The notes under the pieces: model-generated
The model's input: only the letters and a program-made list of their open reading frames with translations
Databases searched by the model: none
What the model was told of the DNA's origin: nothing
Program-made: the position numbers and the translations under genes
Source: Branchiostoma lanceolatum
Taxonomy: Eukaryota; Chordata; Leptocardii; Amphioxiformes; Branchiostomatidae
Length of the DNA stretch: 64,000 nt
Reading direction: 5' to 3'
Assembly (NCBI RefSeq): GCF_035083965.1
Contig: NC_089723.1
Location: forward strand, 19,557,489 to 19,621,488
Shown: positions 49,055 through 63,900 of the stretch, piece by piece
Layout of the letters: each line of letters begins with the position of its first letter
Position numbering within the stretch: the stretch's first letter is position 1

Positions 49055-51407
49055 ACTCTACTGATAATGTTACAGTTGTAGCACTGACAGGTGAGTCATC
49101 ACAGGTGTGGTCCCAGTGCACTTGTCCAAACACAATTGTTCTACAATAAAACGACTCGACAGGAAGGTTTTCACTTTCCCATGGGAGGATTTTTGTGAAT
49201 AATGGCAGGTTTTGAAAGGTAGCCTACATGTGGGTGCCAATCCCAGGGGACATATTCTGCATTAAACACCTGTTTTCTTGGTTTCCTGTACCATTCCATA
49301 ACCTGTCACAGTTACAATTTAAACCTAGAACTACTTGCGTAAACCTCTGTTAATATTTAAACCTTGATAACATAGATATCAGCAATAACATTACCAAGTT
49401 TTAAGCAGTTGTGCCTCAACAATGCTCCATTGGACATTTTTTGTTTAGGCTGTGCACAAAGACAACAGAATCCACTGCATTTTGTTGTAAAAAAAATGTG
49501 CCATTAAAACACTATATCTCAAAAACTGTTCCCTCATTTAGTTAGATATTACCCAAGAAAGCAAACAGTGGGAAGAACTGCATGTTTGCAGACTACTGAC
49601 GTATACAGTATATAAATATCATGATGTGGAAGCAGCCATGAGTCTGACTAACCATCCAAGCCTACACCAACTGTTACGTCAAATTAGTTAATAGTAAAAT
49701 TTGTCGCCTTGCAAGCCAAAAACATCCATACACCACTTTTGCTGATACATGGTAGAATACCAAGTTTGTGCCTCATGTCTGGCATATAGTGGCAGCATTT
49801 GGGATGCCATATTAGCTGTTCATCAGCATCAAAAGGTTCCAGCAAATACAGAAGTATAATGGGAGAGAAATATTCTGAGGTCTTCAAGTATTTCACCTCA
49901 TTTGACGAAATAAGATGTTTGCACAAATGCCCTTAGTCATGTTTAAAGCTCTTAAGAAGTGTTTACCAGGGTTAATCTCTAACTTATTGACTAGTTGCTG
50001 TCGCTCACAAGTTCTGTGCTAGGGATACTTGGCTATAGGTTTTCATGGCCAACTTGACATTATAATGTTTGTCACTTTGTTTACCTCTCCAAAATTTGGC
50101 CCCACAAAATGTTTGATAAAAATTGCAAGCAATTTCAGCAAATAAGCAGGGAAAATTTCTGCCAATGCATATTTTGAGGGTAAGGGAGAAAGTATATTTT
50201 ATAAACAGGTGCTCTACCAGGTGTTTCATGGCATATGCAGTGCTTTAAAACTGGAAATATCAATGTATTTGATTTATTGCTAGCACCCATTGACAACTGC
50301 TTTGTAGAATTACATGTATGTGAAGCAAAACTCTGTACTTTGTGCTGTATCACACACCCTACACAAGGAAGTTGAAAGATCAATGAATATGTAATTGATT
50401 AAATCCAACAGGTGGCAAGAATTAAGGTCACCAGGACTTGTTTCTTTTTTTTAACCAAAAGTCAATCTCTCTCAGGACTTAATGTGGCTTGCAGTCACAT
50501 TTTCATTTGTTGTGTGAAAACTTGAATATATATGAAACATATTGAACATTCAGTGTAACATTATATCTATGATTGAGTGAACTTTGTATTTAAGTTCTGT
50601 GAAGCGAAATTCTTGTCAATCAATAGCTCGTTCAGTGGGTGGGAAAAGAAAACAAACAGTTTTATTTTTGGCAGGTCATTTCACGCTGTGCTAGACTGAA
50701 CATGGAAGGTAGCTTGCTTGATCCTTTGTTAAAGCACACAGCTTGGTCCATTGTTTAGTTGCTTGGTGAAGGTTTCACCTTTCCCATTACAATGTGTTGG
50801 ATCTGGGAAAGTATGCACTGAACGTATTGATTTCAACAGTCATAGCGTTGGTATGTGAGCAAATGAATAATGATCATTATAACTTATGGTTTCATAATCT
50901 GCCTCTGAGCACAGACTGTCAAACATGCATGAATTTACAACTACAGATATTGGCCATACCTGAAGCACCCAGACAAACTTCAATCAATCATCAAAAGATG
51001 GACATATAGACAATAGAACATACTCAGTTGTCAACTGAGGTTGGTCCCAGCTGAGGTCTGTCACAGCTGAAGTGTTTCACATGGATCCAGAGCATGTGTT
51101 TGAAAACCTGTCATTTACAGAATACTGTATTGTAATTCTAGATTTGTTAATGATAGCTTAATTTAGCTACTTTAATGGTAACAAGTCAACCGCTAAAATT
51201 TCATCATTGCAAACGCTTAACTTACATTTGAGATAGTGATGTTTGTTCCCACAGTTAAAACCAAATGCCATGAAGTACCCCCAACCGCTAATATTACTGA
51301 CCGCAATATTGAATGGTCAGTAATACAACACTAAAACCCAAAAGCAATGAGAATGGTGTTTTCCTCTCTGCTATTAGTGACAATTTGTAAGTGTTACAGC
51401 ACTTACA

Positions 51408-51895
51408 CAGCAGTTGATTGAATTTTCAGGATGGTCAAATGGAGGAATAATTTGAAGTATAGATGAAGCCAATAAAGTTTCTTGTATGTTGCATATTTCC
51501 GCTCATTTGACAACAACAAAAGACACATTAATTTTTAAAAGCTAAACATTGAATAAATGTGAATCAGTAACTTTAGATATTTTATCAGACATCAGAGTAA
51601 AATCTTATTTTTTTTGCAATTAAAATTAATGCAATTTTACAAATTTGTCAGTGATACAGTTAAATACACAACAGTTGATTGAATCTTCAGGACGGTCAAA
51701 TGGGAGAATAATGAAGCCAATATAGTTAAGCGTCTTGTATGTTGCATATTTCCGCTCATTTGACACCAACAAAAGATACATTATTCTTAAAAGATAAACA
51801 TTGAATGAATGTGAATCAGTAACTTGAGATATTTTATCAGAGATCAGAGTAAAATCTTTTTTTTTTTGCAATTAGAATTAATGTAATTTTACTAA
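51408..51895 (+). repeat. Tandem duplication (~259-bp unit, 2 copies) abutting ADGRV1 exon 1
   Basis: Copy A (51408-51640) and copy B (51667-51895) share long runs such as TTGTATGTTGCATATTTCCG and TGAATCAGTAACTT. Copy B ends 19 bp before the acceptor of the first coding exon, so it probably supplies the branch-point region. Confidence 0.8.
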
Positions 51896-51923
51896 TTGTT
51901 TCATTCTTGAACAGGTGTCAGCC

Positions 51924-54900
51924 ATGCAGCCGTCTGTCTGGATACTGTGTGTTCTCTCTTGCCTGTGGTCCTGTGGAGTCCAGGGCCAATCCATTATCAG
52001 CCTCCCAGTCACAGAAATCACAACACCTGAGGAACCTGGAGCATTTGTACAGGTGCAGGTGGAGAAAGCTGGAACTACAACGCAAGAGGTCAGCGTATCA
52101 ATAGAGGTCAGTATAATTGTCAACTTGGTACATGATGTAGGTACACTTCTTTTTCTGCACAATGTTTTTTTTTTAATATTCATTTGTTCATTGAGATTTA
52201 CCACATTTGTGGAAGGATTGACATAACAGGTGCATGACTATCACCTTTTCAAGATGTCATCCCGGACCAGACTGTAAGTGTGGTGGGCTCTTTTATGTAC
52301 TCAATTGCAAGGTGTGAGAGCTCTACTCAAACATGGGGCATCCATTTAAGGTCCTGTACAAGGGATGTCCCTAACTGAAACTAGGTACTCATTCTTACCC
52401 GAGTGAAGTGTAGTATCTTGCTGTACATAATTGCAGTCAAACATGTACTTAGTGATCACCTCTACATACATGCCACCTGGATGTTGTGGCCCCTTTTCAG
52501 CCACAAATGGGAAGTAGGCAAGTTTTCTCTTTCTGTTGCATTATGCACTAATGGCCTCTAGTCAAAGTCTCAAACAATTCTTTTCCTCCATTTGACAGAT
52601 TGTTGGAGGGTCACAAGACTTTGTAGGTTCATCACAAATCCTACAATTCCCCGCTGGGATTCCAGAAACTCTGACTGTAACCTTCGCGGTTAATGACGAT
52701 GACATACCAGAAGCAGAAGAGGTGTTCACCTTTACCCTGTCGCTGCTCGGTTCTTCAAGCCAGGTAACCATTGGCAACCCAAACAGTGGAACGATCACCA
52801 TCTTGGCTAATGACGATGCTTTTGGCATTGTTGGATTCAGTATGGTAAGTTCTGTTACAGTATCATCAAAGACAAATATTTCTCTAAGGGATAATAATGA
52901 TTATTATACAAGTTGTTAGATGCTTAAAAGAATTCTGTTTTCTGGGGATGCAATCAAGTGCATCTTAGTCCAATGTCTTTTAGTTTGTAAGGAGGGTAGA
53001 GAAGTGAACAACTTATTAAATCAGGAACCTTAAGATATGTCACTTGCAAATGCTGTAGTAAGCTGTTACTCAATGTGGGTCTTAATGGTATCTGTTCTTC
53101 CTATGACAGGCTGAGAGTCTCACTGTCCCAGAACTGAGTGATGGGGACAACCCAGTGGTGTTCACACTAATGAGAGCCAGAGGAACTGCTGATACTGTGT
53201 ATGCAGGATTTCAGGTGAGTTGTTTATAATCTAAGATCTTGATTATTATTATCTTTTAACTTGACCAAGTGAATGCATTGATTTCATTGGAGATGCTGTC
53301 ATCTGTACGGTGGGTAGGATAGCTTTTAAGATACTGTTGGCATATCAAATTGTAAGTTAGACAAATGCTGAAGAGATCAACAGGTCAGCATGTACTTGAC
53401 ATGTATATTTCCTGTTATACATAGTGCATACAATGTACATGTACAGACTATATGACATTGTGTGTTTCTCCTAGATAACTGGTCCCAGCCCACTGACAGA
53501 CTGGAGCCAGTACAGCGGGAATGTTTCCCTGCCTCCCGGTCAGGAGCTGGTTAACTTTACTGTCCGACTTCTGGCAGACAATGTAAGTCGATTCTTGGAA
53601 GCATCTACATGTAACGTACTGCAGTTTACATGGCAATTAAGTTATTCACTTTTAAACTATCCTTTTTTTTTCATGAAAAGAATAATGAAAAATTCCTCTC
53701 TGTATTTTGGAGGAGAATACAAAGTTGCACAAAATGGTGAAAAATGTGCATAAAGTGTTGAAACTTGCATCAACTGTTTATACGTAGCCCCTGATTCTTC
53801 CCGTTTTATTTGTCCAAAACAATTAAAGGTTTAAAATGTTAACATAATTTTGTTGTCCTGTTTCCCATCAAAGCTGCCAGAAGAGGAGGAAGTCTTTCAA
53901 GTGGAGCTGACGGCAGTCACAGGTGGAGCGAACATAAACCAGTCCGCCTCCATGGTACGAGTCACAATCCCAGCCAATGACAGCCCAGTCCGATTCAGAC
54001 ACTCTACATATTACGTGAACGAGACAGCTGGAAGTGTGACACTATCCGTGACACGTGGACTAGACGAGAATGACATTCGTGCAGGTCCAGATAGTGACAC
54101 CGTTGTGGTGAGATACAATGCTGTGTCTGGTTCTGCGCGGCTTGGAGAGGACTTCAACACTAGTGATACGCCTACGATAAGTTTTGGTGCCGGTGTTTAC
54201 GAAGATGAGTTCAGCATTCCCATCATAGACGATGGCATTCCTGAAATAGATGAGAACTTTACCATCAGTCTTGCCATTGCTTCTGGGGATGCCGTCCTTG
54301 CCATGCCACATGTTGCCACTGTCGTGATCGTTGCCAATGACGACCACAATGGCAGGCTGAGCCTGGATAGGACAAACAGGGCGGTAGATGAGGATGGAAC
54401 TGGAGAGTTTGTTGCGTTTACCGTGATGAGAGAAGCAGGAACGTACGGAGCAGTGTCCGTCATGTGGGAGTTGAGGAGAGATGATGCAAACACAGATCCT
54501 ATTGCCAATGATATAGGACCCACAAATGGAACAGTTAACTTACAGGTAAGGTCAAGATCTGAATAGAATTATTGGATATTCTACCTGATATTTTGAAACG
54601 CCGGCCCTCAAAAAAGACAGCTCCATTTGTACCATACCTGTACTGAATGGTTGTGCAAATATGAAATTGAATGTAAACTTAACATGTGTTAAGTGGTGCT
54701 AGTAGTCTTGAAAGTAAGTTTAATGTGTAAACGCAGGCTAGAAATGGTGCTACAAAGAGAATAGCACCTGCAAAGTAATGTAATTGATGATCTTATTTCT
54801 TTCTTTACCATACAGGATGGAGAGAGGTCTCAGGATATTCTCCTGACTGTGGTAGATGACAACATCCCAGAGGAGGCTGAGACCTACACCTTGACATTGC

Positions 54901-57900
54901 TGCCATCTAGTGTGACTGGAGGAGCCACAGTGGAGGGGCCGAGAGAGGGACAGCTGGTCCTCAGGGACAGCGATGACGTGTACGGCAGGATGAACTTTGC
55001 ACCGGCTGGTCAGCAGGACATTGTCACTGTAAGTCATACTGTTGTAAGTTTTGATGTTCGGTATCTCAAAAGGAAAGTTTTGAAATAAACATGTCTTAGG
55101 TTATACAGAACTTACTTCAACAGATGATGATTGTGTTTTGGAATGCCTCTCAATATTTGTTGATATGTGAGTGTAAAAGTGTGGTATGGTCATGTTTCAC
55201 AATTATATGATATGCACACAACTGGAAACGTCACATATTACATACTGCTTTGTGAAGCACTATAAACTTACTTCAAGATTGTACTTTTTGGTTGCCTTAT
55301 TTGAAATTATCATTATATTATTATATGATAATGTTGTATGTTGATACTGCAGAATGGGGATGTGCGCAGTCTACAGCTGGTAGTTTTGAGAGAGGGAGGC
55401 ACGGTGGGGACTGTGACAGTGTCCTATGTGGCTCAATACTACTCTCCTGCAGGACAAGTTCAGACAGGTAATTATACATGTGCAGCATTGATCTTATTGA
55501 TGATAAACAATACATTAGGTGTTTACCTACACAAACCTTACTTTAGACCTCTGATCCCCTCACAATTAAGTTAAATGTTGTGTCAGTTAGCAAATAAGTC
55601 AGTAAAAATGCACAACCCACCTCTTTATTATATCTCTAATGAGATATAGTAGGCACAAATGTCTATCTTTCTTAAATTCAGTTGTTTAATCTAAATTGTT
55701 TGTAATTCATGCCCTTAGGTATCCTTAACAGCACCTCTGGAAGTTTGACGTATCGTCCTGGTGAATCTCAACAACAGTTGGAACTTCAAGTGAACAGGGA
55801 CGCCTTCTTGCAAGTGGGAGGAAGCTTTCAAGTTTTCCTTCAAGATCCTAATGTTGACAGTGAGTTTTTATATCTTGTCACAAGATAGGCTTTTTGATTG
55901 GAAGTTAAAGCATTACTTGTGTCAAGTTTGTATGCAAGCACAAATAGAACACTGAATGTCACCTCCTTTTGCTTGAATGTCTTTTATGAAATAATGTAAC
56001 TGTTATAGCTTGTCTTCATGACTTAAGTTTGTGGTACATCACTTGCTCAATTTGTTTTTGCTTTAAGGCAGAAAGTAGTGCTTTGTTCTCAATACATTAT
56101 GAATTAATCTCACTCAAAGTTTGTCATGTTCGGTGATAGTAACGCCAGCAGTACCAGCCAGCAGCCCACGACTTGGAGACCAGGCCAACCTGACCTTGGC
56201 TGTGACAGATGACATCGCAAATGGGGAGGTGGGCTTCACTGATGTAACAGAGAGGAGGGTACAGGAGCCTGATGGTCCTGGGAGTCAGACAGTAAGTTTA
56301 ACACTATTATTGCTGTCAAGGTTAAAATGGTGTATGCAGGATTTTTCTGGCTTCCAGTTCAGTCTACCAAAGTTGGATTTCAGATGGCTCAGAGGGAGTT
56401 TAATCCTCAAAGATTAATTCTGTATATGTGAAATCTTTGTGTCAATCCTTTTTGTGCTTTCAAAGAATCACTTTCTTGAAGTTGCAATCAAGTTGATGAT
56501 TATGAGGTGATTGAATGTAGAAAGTGGTTGTACTGTAGTACAGATTCACAGTTGTGACAAAAATTATGGTTTTTCAGATTGTTCTGACAGTTGAGAGAGA
56601 GGGCACTCTTGGTTCTGCCACTGTGTACTGGATCATGGAATCTGCCACTGACATGACTTCTGATGCCAGGCCACAGTCAGGCACTCTCCTCTTTCTTGAA
56701 GGTGAGAGTTATTGACAACACACATCTACCTTGACAGCCATCCAAGCTTTAAGACCATAGTATAATGATCTAAAGCTTTGTTCTATCGCAAAGTAGAGCA
56801 GAATTGTCAAATTTTTGGCCTATCTTATGCTTTTTTTGTTTTAGGATGGCTCACCACTCCAGACATTTCACCTTGTGGATATGTGACTATAGAAGTGGGT
56901 CTTAAGTGCTTGGAGGTTCACACATCTATGTCCACTACATTACCACTATTCTATAAAATCCTGCAGTGTTACTAAGGTAGCTATGCAGTAGATCATGCAA
57001 TCCAGATATTTTCTTGTTTCATAATGTAAAACTTTTTTTCTGTGTTTCAGGAGAGAGCTTGAAAAACATCAGCATCGATATTCTCCCTGATGACATCGCA
57101 GAGACAGACGAAACCTTCACAGCCAGACTCCAGAGGGTGGAGCCGTCGTCAACACAGAAGCTCAAACCTGGGTTTGACACTGTGAATGTGGTTATAGAGG
57201 AGAACGATGATGCAGGGGGGATATTCTCCTTCTCTGATGACACTGCTGGGTCTTTTGTGGTACAGGTACGTGTCCTTGAAAAATTTCAACATTTTTCAAA
57301 AAAGAGCTCAATATTTGTAAATTCTATGACATCTGAGCATATGTCCTTGACTTCCTACACACCATATGTCTTTTGATGCTTTATAAAAACCATTGACTCC
57401 ACCTGCATCATTTTGCAAAAGAGTTAACTTGTTTCTTATTCCTCTCACTTAACTGCCTTTTTTGAATTTGTCAATAAAGAAAATGAGGTATCAATACATA
57501 ATGTAGAAAATTTCCATTACAACACATTACTTAGAAACATAGGTGTCTTATAGTATTGGCTGGCTTCATAAAATTTTGATAATTGTTGCAGGAAGGTGAC
57601 TTGATTGTCGTCACCATCACCCGGGATGGAGGTACATTGGTACCTCGCACGGTTCAGTACACCATAGAGCCTGGTGGAGAAGACAACTTCCTGGGCGGTG
57701 TGGGAGTGGTTCTGTTTGCGGTTGGAGAGACCAGTCATATTGTAACCATTCAAGCAAAACAGGATGATGTCCCTGAGGTAATGTATTCATTCAAGTGTTT
57801 ACAAACAAATAAGTGACTATACAGTGGTTCTACCCATGTACATTGTACATACAACAGATGATCTTCCGCTCAAGGTAAGGGTTTTGTTGAGATAAAAGAT

Positions 57901-60900
57901 ATGGGTGGCACTGTCCTTGGTGCTAGTATGCCATTCGCACTGTTGCATCTGTCCTTGGTGCTAGTATGCCATCAGCACTGTTGCATCTGTTCTTGGTGCT
58001 AGTATGCCATCAGCACTGTTGCATCTGTCATTGATACTAGTATGCCATCAGCACTGTGGTGCCTGTCCTTGGTGCTGATATACTATCAGCACGGTGGTTA
58101 TCTATCATCGGCGCTAGTATACCATCAGCAAATAGTCTATTGGACCCTTGCCATGTAAATGTCATATAGACCAGAGTGAACTTTGCTGGTTTTCTAGTAT
58201 TTGCATTCTATTTACATAGGAAGGGAATTCTCATGTACCAAAGGATAGTTCTGTTCTGCAATTTGGCTGAAGACTAGTGCTGCATTCCTTCTAGTTGGCC
58301 TAGCTGATGAGGCCATTGTAGAAGTTGGCATGTTGGAAAAGTTGATATATTAAGAACAAATTTAGATAGTTCAGGCGGTGTTTAGGGGTTATACAAAAAT
58401 GAGTCTTTCCCATAATTCTCTTCTTGATTTTGATAAGACCTGTACCAACCCACCTAATGTAAGCAATCATTTCCTATCCAGTTGAATGAGACCTACACCC
58501 TGGGACTGAGAAGCTTCAGCGGCCAGGACCAGGCTGCCAGCGTGATCGGCAGCCCCAATATCATCTCCATCTCTGTGCTGGAGAACGATGACCCTTATGG
58601 AGTCTTCTCTTTTGCTGATACAGACGTCACAATCAGTAAGCCAAGATTATTACACTTTTCCTTTACAGATACAGACGTCATACTTAGGAAGCCAAGATTT
58701 TGAAACAGTAGGACAAGGCATAGAACACATGGTTGATCAAATCATAATCACAGGGATGTATACAATGGAAAATAAAGATTACATGTTGACGTAGAGACAT
58801 TGGGGATCTTCTGTGTAATTTTCATTTGTCTTATAAGTTTTAGAAGAATGAGAAGCAATATTTCTACGAGTTGAATTTATAATTCATTGTTTCCCTAAGA
58901 AAGGTTCTCGAAATGTATCATCCAAATGAATGCTTGGTGGGATTTCCAAAGATATAGTAAAAATTAGTCACTGTGATAAACATGTTTTCTTTGTTTGCAG
59001 GTGAGAGTACAAACAGTGATCTGTACACTGCCTCTCTTCGAGTTGACCGGAACAGGGGTGTATTCGGCCCAGCGAGTGTGGCCTGGTATGTCTCACCAAA
59101 CAACACAGCAGATCTGGCACCAGTGGCTGGAGTACTGCAGTTTGCTGATGGGGAGAGAATGAAAATGTTGGAACTACAGTCTCGTCCTGATATGGTATGC
59201 ACAAATGTTCTTGAGCAAGTGTCTGTCTGTAATAAACAGGATCCACTTATTTTAGAACTTCACTTTTGATATTTCTGTTGCCTAGGACTTCAATCATGTT
59301 TTTTTCAAGAAAAAAATTGCATACATGTGGTTCTGCAAAGTAATGTAGCGATGGAGTGGTGGGATGGTGTAGATTTCCCCCCTCCACAGTGTTGAGTATC
59401 AGAGTTGTTTAGGTTAAAATGCAGATTTCTAAGGCTTCTTGAGGGGAAAATTACCGTAAGACAGGTCACAGTTGAAGACTGTAGAAACATGCGACCTAGT
59501 AGCATCCCTAGTCAAAGTGAATTTTATGTTTGCCAGAGAATCTGCTCCCCAGGGTAAGGGGGCACATTGTTAGAGTATGGGGGCACAGTGCCCCTTTTGT
59601 CCTCTGTGAAAAAAACATGTCAACACAGTACAAAAAATCTCCTTGCAATTTTCGCAGATTCCAGAAGATGATGAGTCCTTCACTATCATACTGACTGAAC
59701 CAACCAATGGTGCCTCCTTGGGTGCACCTTCCACAAGTACTGTCACAGTTACACACAATGATGATGCAGTGTATTTTTCAGGTCAGTAGGTAGATCTGTG
59801 TTTTGTTGTATAGTAAAAGACTTGTTACTTACATGTAATATTTTTATTTAATACTCATGGACATGATATTAGTAGATGATGCAGTGTTCAGTAATTGGAC
59901 AAATAGCGTGAATGGAAAAATCCCATTAGATGTTCCTTTGGTAGACTTCCAAAGTATGGAAAATTATTTTGGACATTTCATACAATAAAGCTGTATGTAT
60001 GGTGTAGCTTAGAATTTATATGTTGCTGAATGCATTATCATATCATATCTTTCAGACCCAGAGGTATACATTGATGAACCAGGAACAGCCACTCTAACCG
60101 TCCGTAGAAACGGATCAGCCAACTACGTGTCCAGCGTACAGTATCGTACTGCAGAGGACACCGCAAACGAGTTTGATTTCCAGTTCACCAATGGGACCAT
60201 CACGTTTGGAGTCGGGGAGAGGGAGAAACAACTGGTGGTTACTGCCCTGGATGATGACAGACCTGAGACCAACGAAATGTTCCTGGTGGAGCTTTTTGCA
60301 GCCACAGGTACTTAAAGGCTTCTTACCCTTTTATGATCAGGTACACAACAGACTGCCTTTATTATGATTTTATGCATAAATGTGAATATAGAAAACTAAT
60401 CAGTATTTACGATTGGTAGATTTAATTCTATCAGAAAAATTGGAAAAGTTTAATTGAATTGACTGTTACAGTCTTAATGGAAGATGTTCCAGTCATCATG
60501 TTGTTGTTGTTTTTTTCTCAGGAGACACTGTTGTGTATGGGAATACGGCAGCTAGAGTGTACATCAGAGCGAGTGATGATCCCAACGGCGTCTTCAGCTT
60601 TGCACCCGCTGAGTTGGAACAGGTGGCACCTGGGGAAGGGGTCACAGTCAACTTTACGTAAGTCCTGATGATACCAATTGTGTATTACTCTGTTTCATTA
60701 TTTGACAACAGTCCATGTATACACAATGTACACATGGAATGAAAGCTTAAAAAAGTGATGATGGTAACCTTGCTTGTGAAAGGTGTTGGGACTTTCGACT
60801 GAACCAGCAACACTCCAGCTTAGAAAGAGAAACAGTCTAGTTAGGGCTGCATATGGGCAGCAATTATATGCCTCCCAATGTGTTTTTTTGCATGGATATG

Positions 60901-63900
60901 TATCATATACACGCCAAAGTATCTGTCAGTAGAGGTTAAGCATGTAATGATTGACACAAACTCATAGTTAATGTGTAGAAACCTTCAATATCAACCTTCT
61001 CCCTGCTGCCTAACCCTGTAACCAACAGGGAATTGGGTGCCAAACGGCTACTTGTGTGCTAAAGGTTAAGTTCTAAACTCTTCAATTGTATGTTTCCATG
61101 CAGGGTTGTAAGAGACAGAGGCTTCTGGGGAGAAGTGCAGGTCTGGTACCAGTTCTACGACATGTCAGGTTCCCCGGTCCCCGTCGGAGAGGAGTTTAAC
61201 AACACCTCAGGCTACATCACATTCGCAGAAGGAGAGATTGAGCTGCCCATCTCTGCTCTCGTCCTGGCTGACAATATCCCAGAGTTCCCCAAGAACTACA
61301 CACTCAGGCTGGTCAATGCAACTGGTAGGTTTTTTTGAGTGACTGTACTCTATGCACTAATGGCATATTTTTTTTATAATGCCCTTTTTGTCATTAGGGT
61401 GTCTCTCCCTTTTATTAAGTATGAATCTTTTTTTAAGCTCAAAAGCTTTAATTTATGCATTCATTCATTCATTCATTCATTCATCATGCATTCAATCACT
61501 TGTTTATGTCTGATGTCTTAAACTATTAAAAATCAGCTTTTTGGTGTCACTACAGCTGTGAATGACTGTGGAATATCTAACACAAATCATACATTTTGCA
61601 TAAGGTGGCAGCCCTGGTCCTGGTGGTGAACTGGCTGCTGAGAACCTGGAGGCTGTTTTGACTATTCCAACCAACGATGACCCATATGGTAGGTTCATGT
61701 TCCCCGATGACTCCAGCATGGTTGACATCGCTGAAGACTTTCTTCCTGGGGACGAGGGCAGCACAGGGGCAAACTTCACCATCGAGAGAGCACAAGGAGA
61801 TGTAGGAGATGTAGAGGTAATCACACATTTTATAAAAAGACTTAGAAAAGTCAAAACAAATTAAATGTAGTTTTACTATGTCAATGGATTGTTTCCACAT
61901 AAGATAGATATGGATGGGTGGGAGGAAGTTTGAATTGAAATTGACAATGATGCCCTATTGAAAAGCAAAAAGTCTTCTTAGCTTAATGATGTAAGATTCA
62001 CGAGTAAAATTGAAAAGCTTTTTTTAACTCAATGTATCAAGCTTCTTCTTCTTCTTTTCATCCTGTCGGACAATCTGTTCAATGTCGGTGGACTCGACCG
62101 TGCATTGGAAAAACATTTTTGATGATTTTCAATGCAGTGTACCCTGTCCTTGGTACTGAAAGACGGCTGTTATATTTCAAATACTTTCATTCGTTTTGTC
62201 ATAATGCAGCTGAGTGTGAACATTTTCCTAGCCTCAAGTAACTCTGTTGTCCATTTTTTGTGCATCCATTCCAGCTTGTGTGGGAAATCCTGCCTCCGTC
62301 CCTGGCTGCAGCCCTGCCTAAGGTGTATGACCTGTTCATGTTGGGAACCTACACATCAGCCGTACAACAGAGGCCTGGTCGGGACAAAACAGGAACACTG
62401 GCTCTGTACTTCACAGGCTCTGATGGTCAGTAGTAACTGCACAATCAGTTAAATTGTCACAAAGTTAAATGTGGAATATGTAAATTATTTTTAAGATTGC
62501 ATACCGTAATGTTAATGAATGCTGAAAAAGACTAAAGGTCCCGATCTTGTCACATGGGGTTTTAGCAAAAGCCCTGTAAATTTAGTTGATAACTGTATTA
62601 ATAACATCTGTCCATACAATGTATTGACTATGGTATTCATACAGTGCGGAGAACTGTGATTTTTCTCTTCCTCTGTTATGTTGGATTTGTGACATGCCCG
62701 TTAGAAATTTTAAAAAATGGCAAATCAGCAAATGCAGCAGTATTGTCTCCTGCCTGATATATTAAAGCATTAAATTGAACATTTTTGTCCTTCAAACAGG
62801 ATCCTACCTGCAGGTTTCTGAGGAGTACCACCCCACAGAGGCTGAGATCAGGTCTGGCTTCACCATGTCAACCTGGGTACGGCCAGACTCTGACACCGAC
62901 GGGATGGTCATCTCCAAAACCAGCCCGGATGGAGAGAAACACTACTACTCCCTCAAACTCAGAACCACCGTGAATGACACAGCCCTGTGGTTCAGATACT
63001 CTGTTCCTGGGAATCCTGTGAGTGTACTTCTCCATTTTCAGAAAGGTCACCTTTTCACTAGACCATGATTGCTGATGAGCGACTGTAAATTGGATCTGTG
63101 AAACCCTTGATTTCATAATTAGAATATGATGCTAGATGTAAAGTATGATTTAAAAGACAACAAAACACAATATGTGTAAACTAAATCTGTTCTTTATCTA
63201 TGAAATTTGTGGAGTGATCTGCCAAATCTGTGGTCTCTAAGCGGTTGTTCAGCAGTTGTGGCCTCTAGTGAAAATTGGGTGATAAGCTACTCTTGTTGAC
63301 CCTTCAAATGAATGGTGAACAGGTCCAACGCAAGCATAAATCTTATCTTTTATTCTGTGTATTTCACCATTTTTGCCATGGAAGATGTCTTTGCTGAGTG
63401 TAGCTGTGTTTCATTGGTACAGGAAAATCAGGTGCTGTCCTACTCCACCAATCAAGTCACCCAGGACGGCAGGTGGCACCACATGGCAGTGACAGTGGGG
63501 AACGGCATGGTGGACTTCTACATAGATGGGTTACAAACTGGGGGAACTGCAAGGTATGGAGTTTTTTTTAAATAGAATTCTGATGGAATGAGCATGAAGT
63601 TGAACCATGGAAGCATTGACTACTTCTATTACACTGGTCATCTGTCCCAAGTCATCAATAAATCCATTCCTTAATAGATAGGTTTATTGTCCAATCAATC
63701 AATACAAGACAAGAAAACAAAGTGATCTTAGAAACGATTTAAAGAATCCAACCAACCAACCAACCAATCAACCAACTAACTAACCAACTAACAAACCATC
63801 AAATCAAATCAATCAATCAATCAATCAATCAACCAACTAATTGACCAATAAATCAATCAGTTAAGCAATAAATCAAATGTTTAGAATCAGATGATACTTT

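Larger units (their letters stand above)
48342..51914 (+). other. Putative ADGRV1 5'UTR intron
   Basis: A 3.6-kb AT-rich region with no supported exon. It contains an X-box at 48726-48739, a poly-C run at 49037-49054, a MITE-like piece near 51180-51345 and a 259-bp tandem duplication (51408-51895) directly before the first coding exon. Confidence 0.45.
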
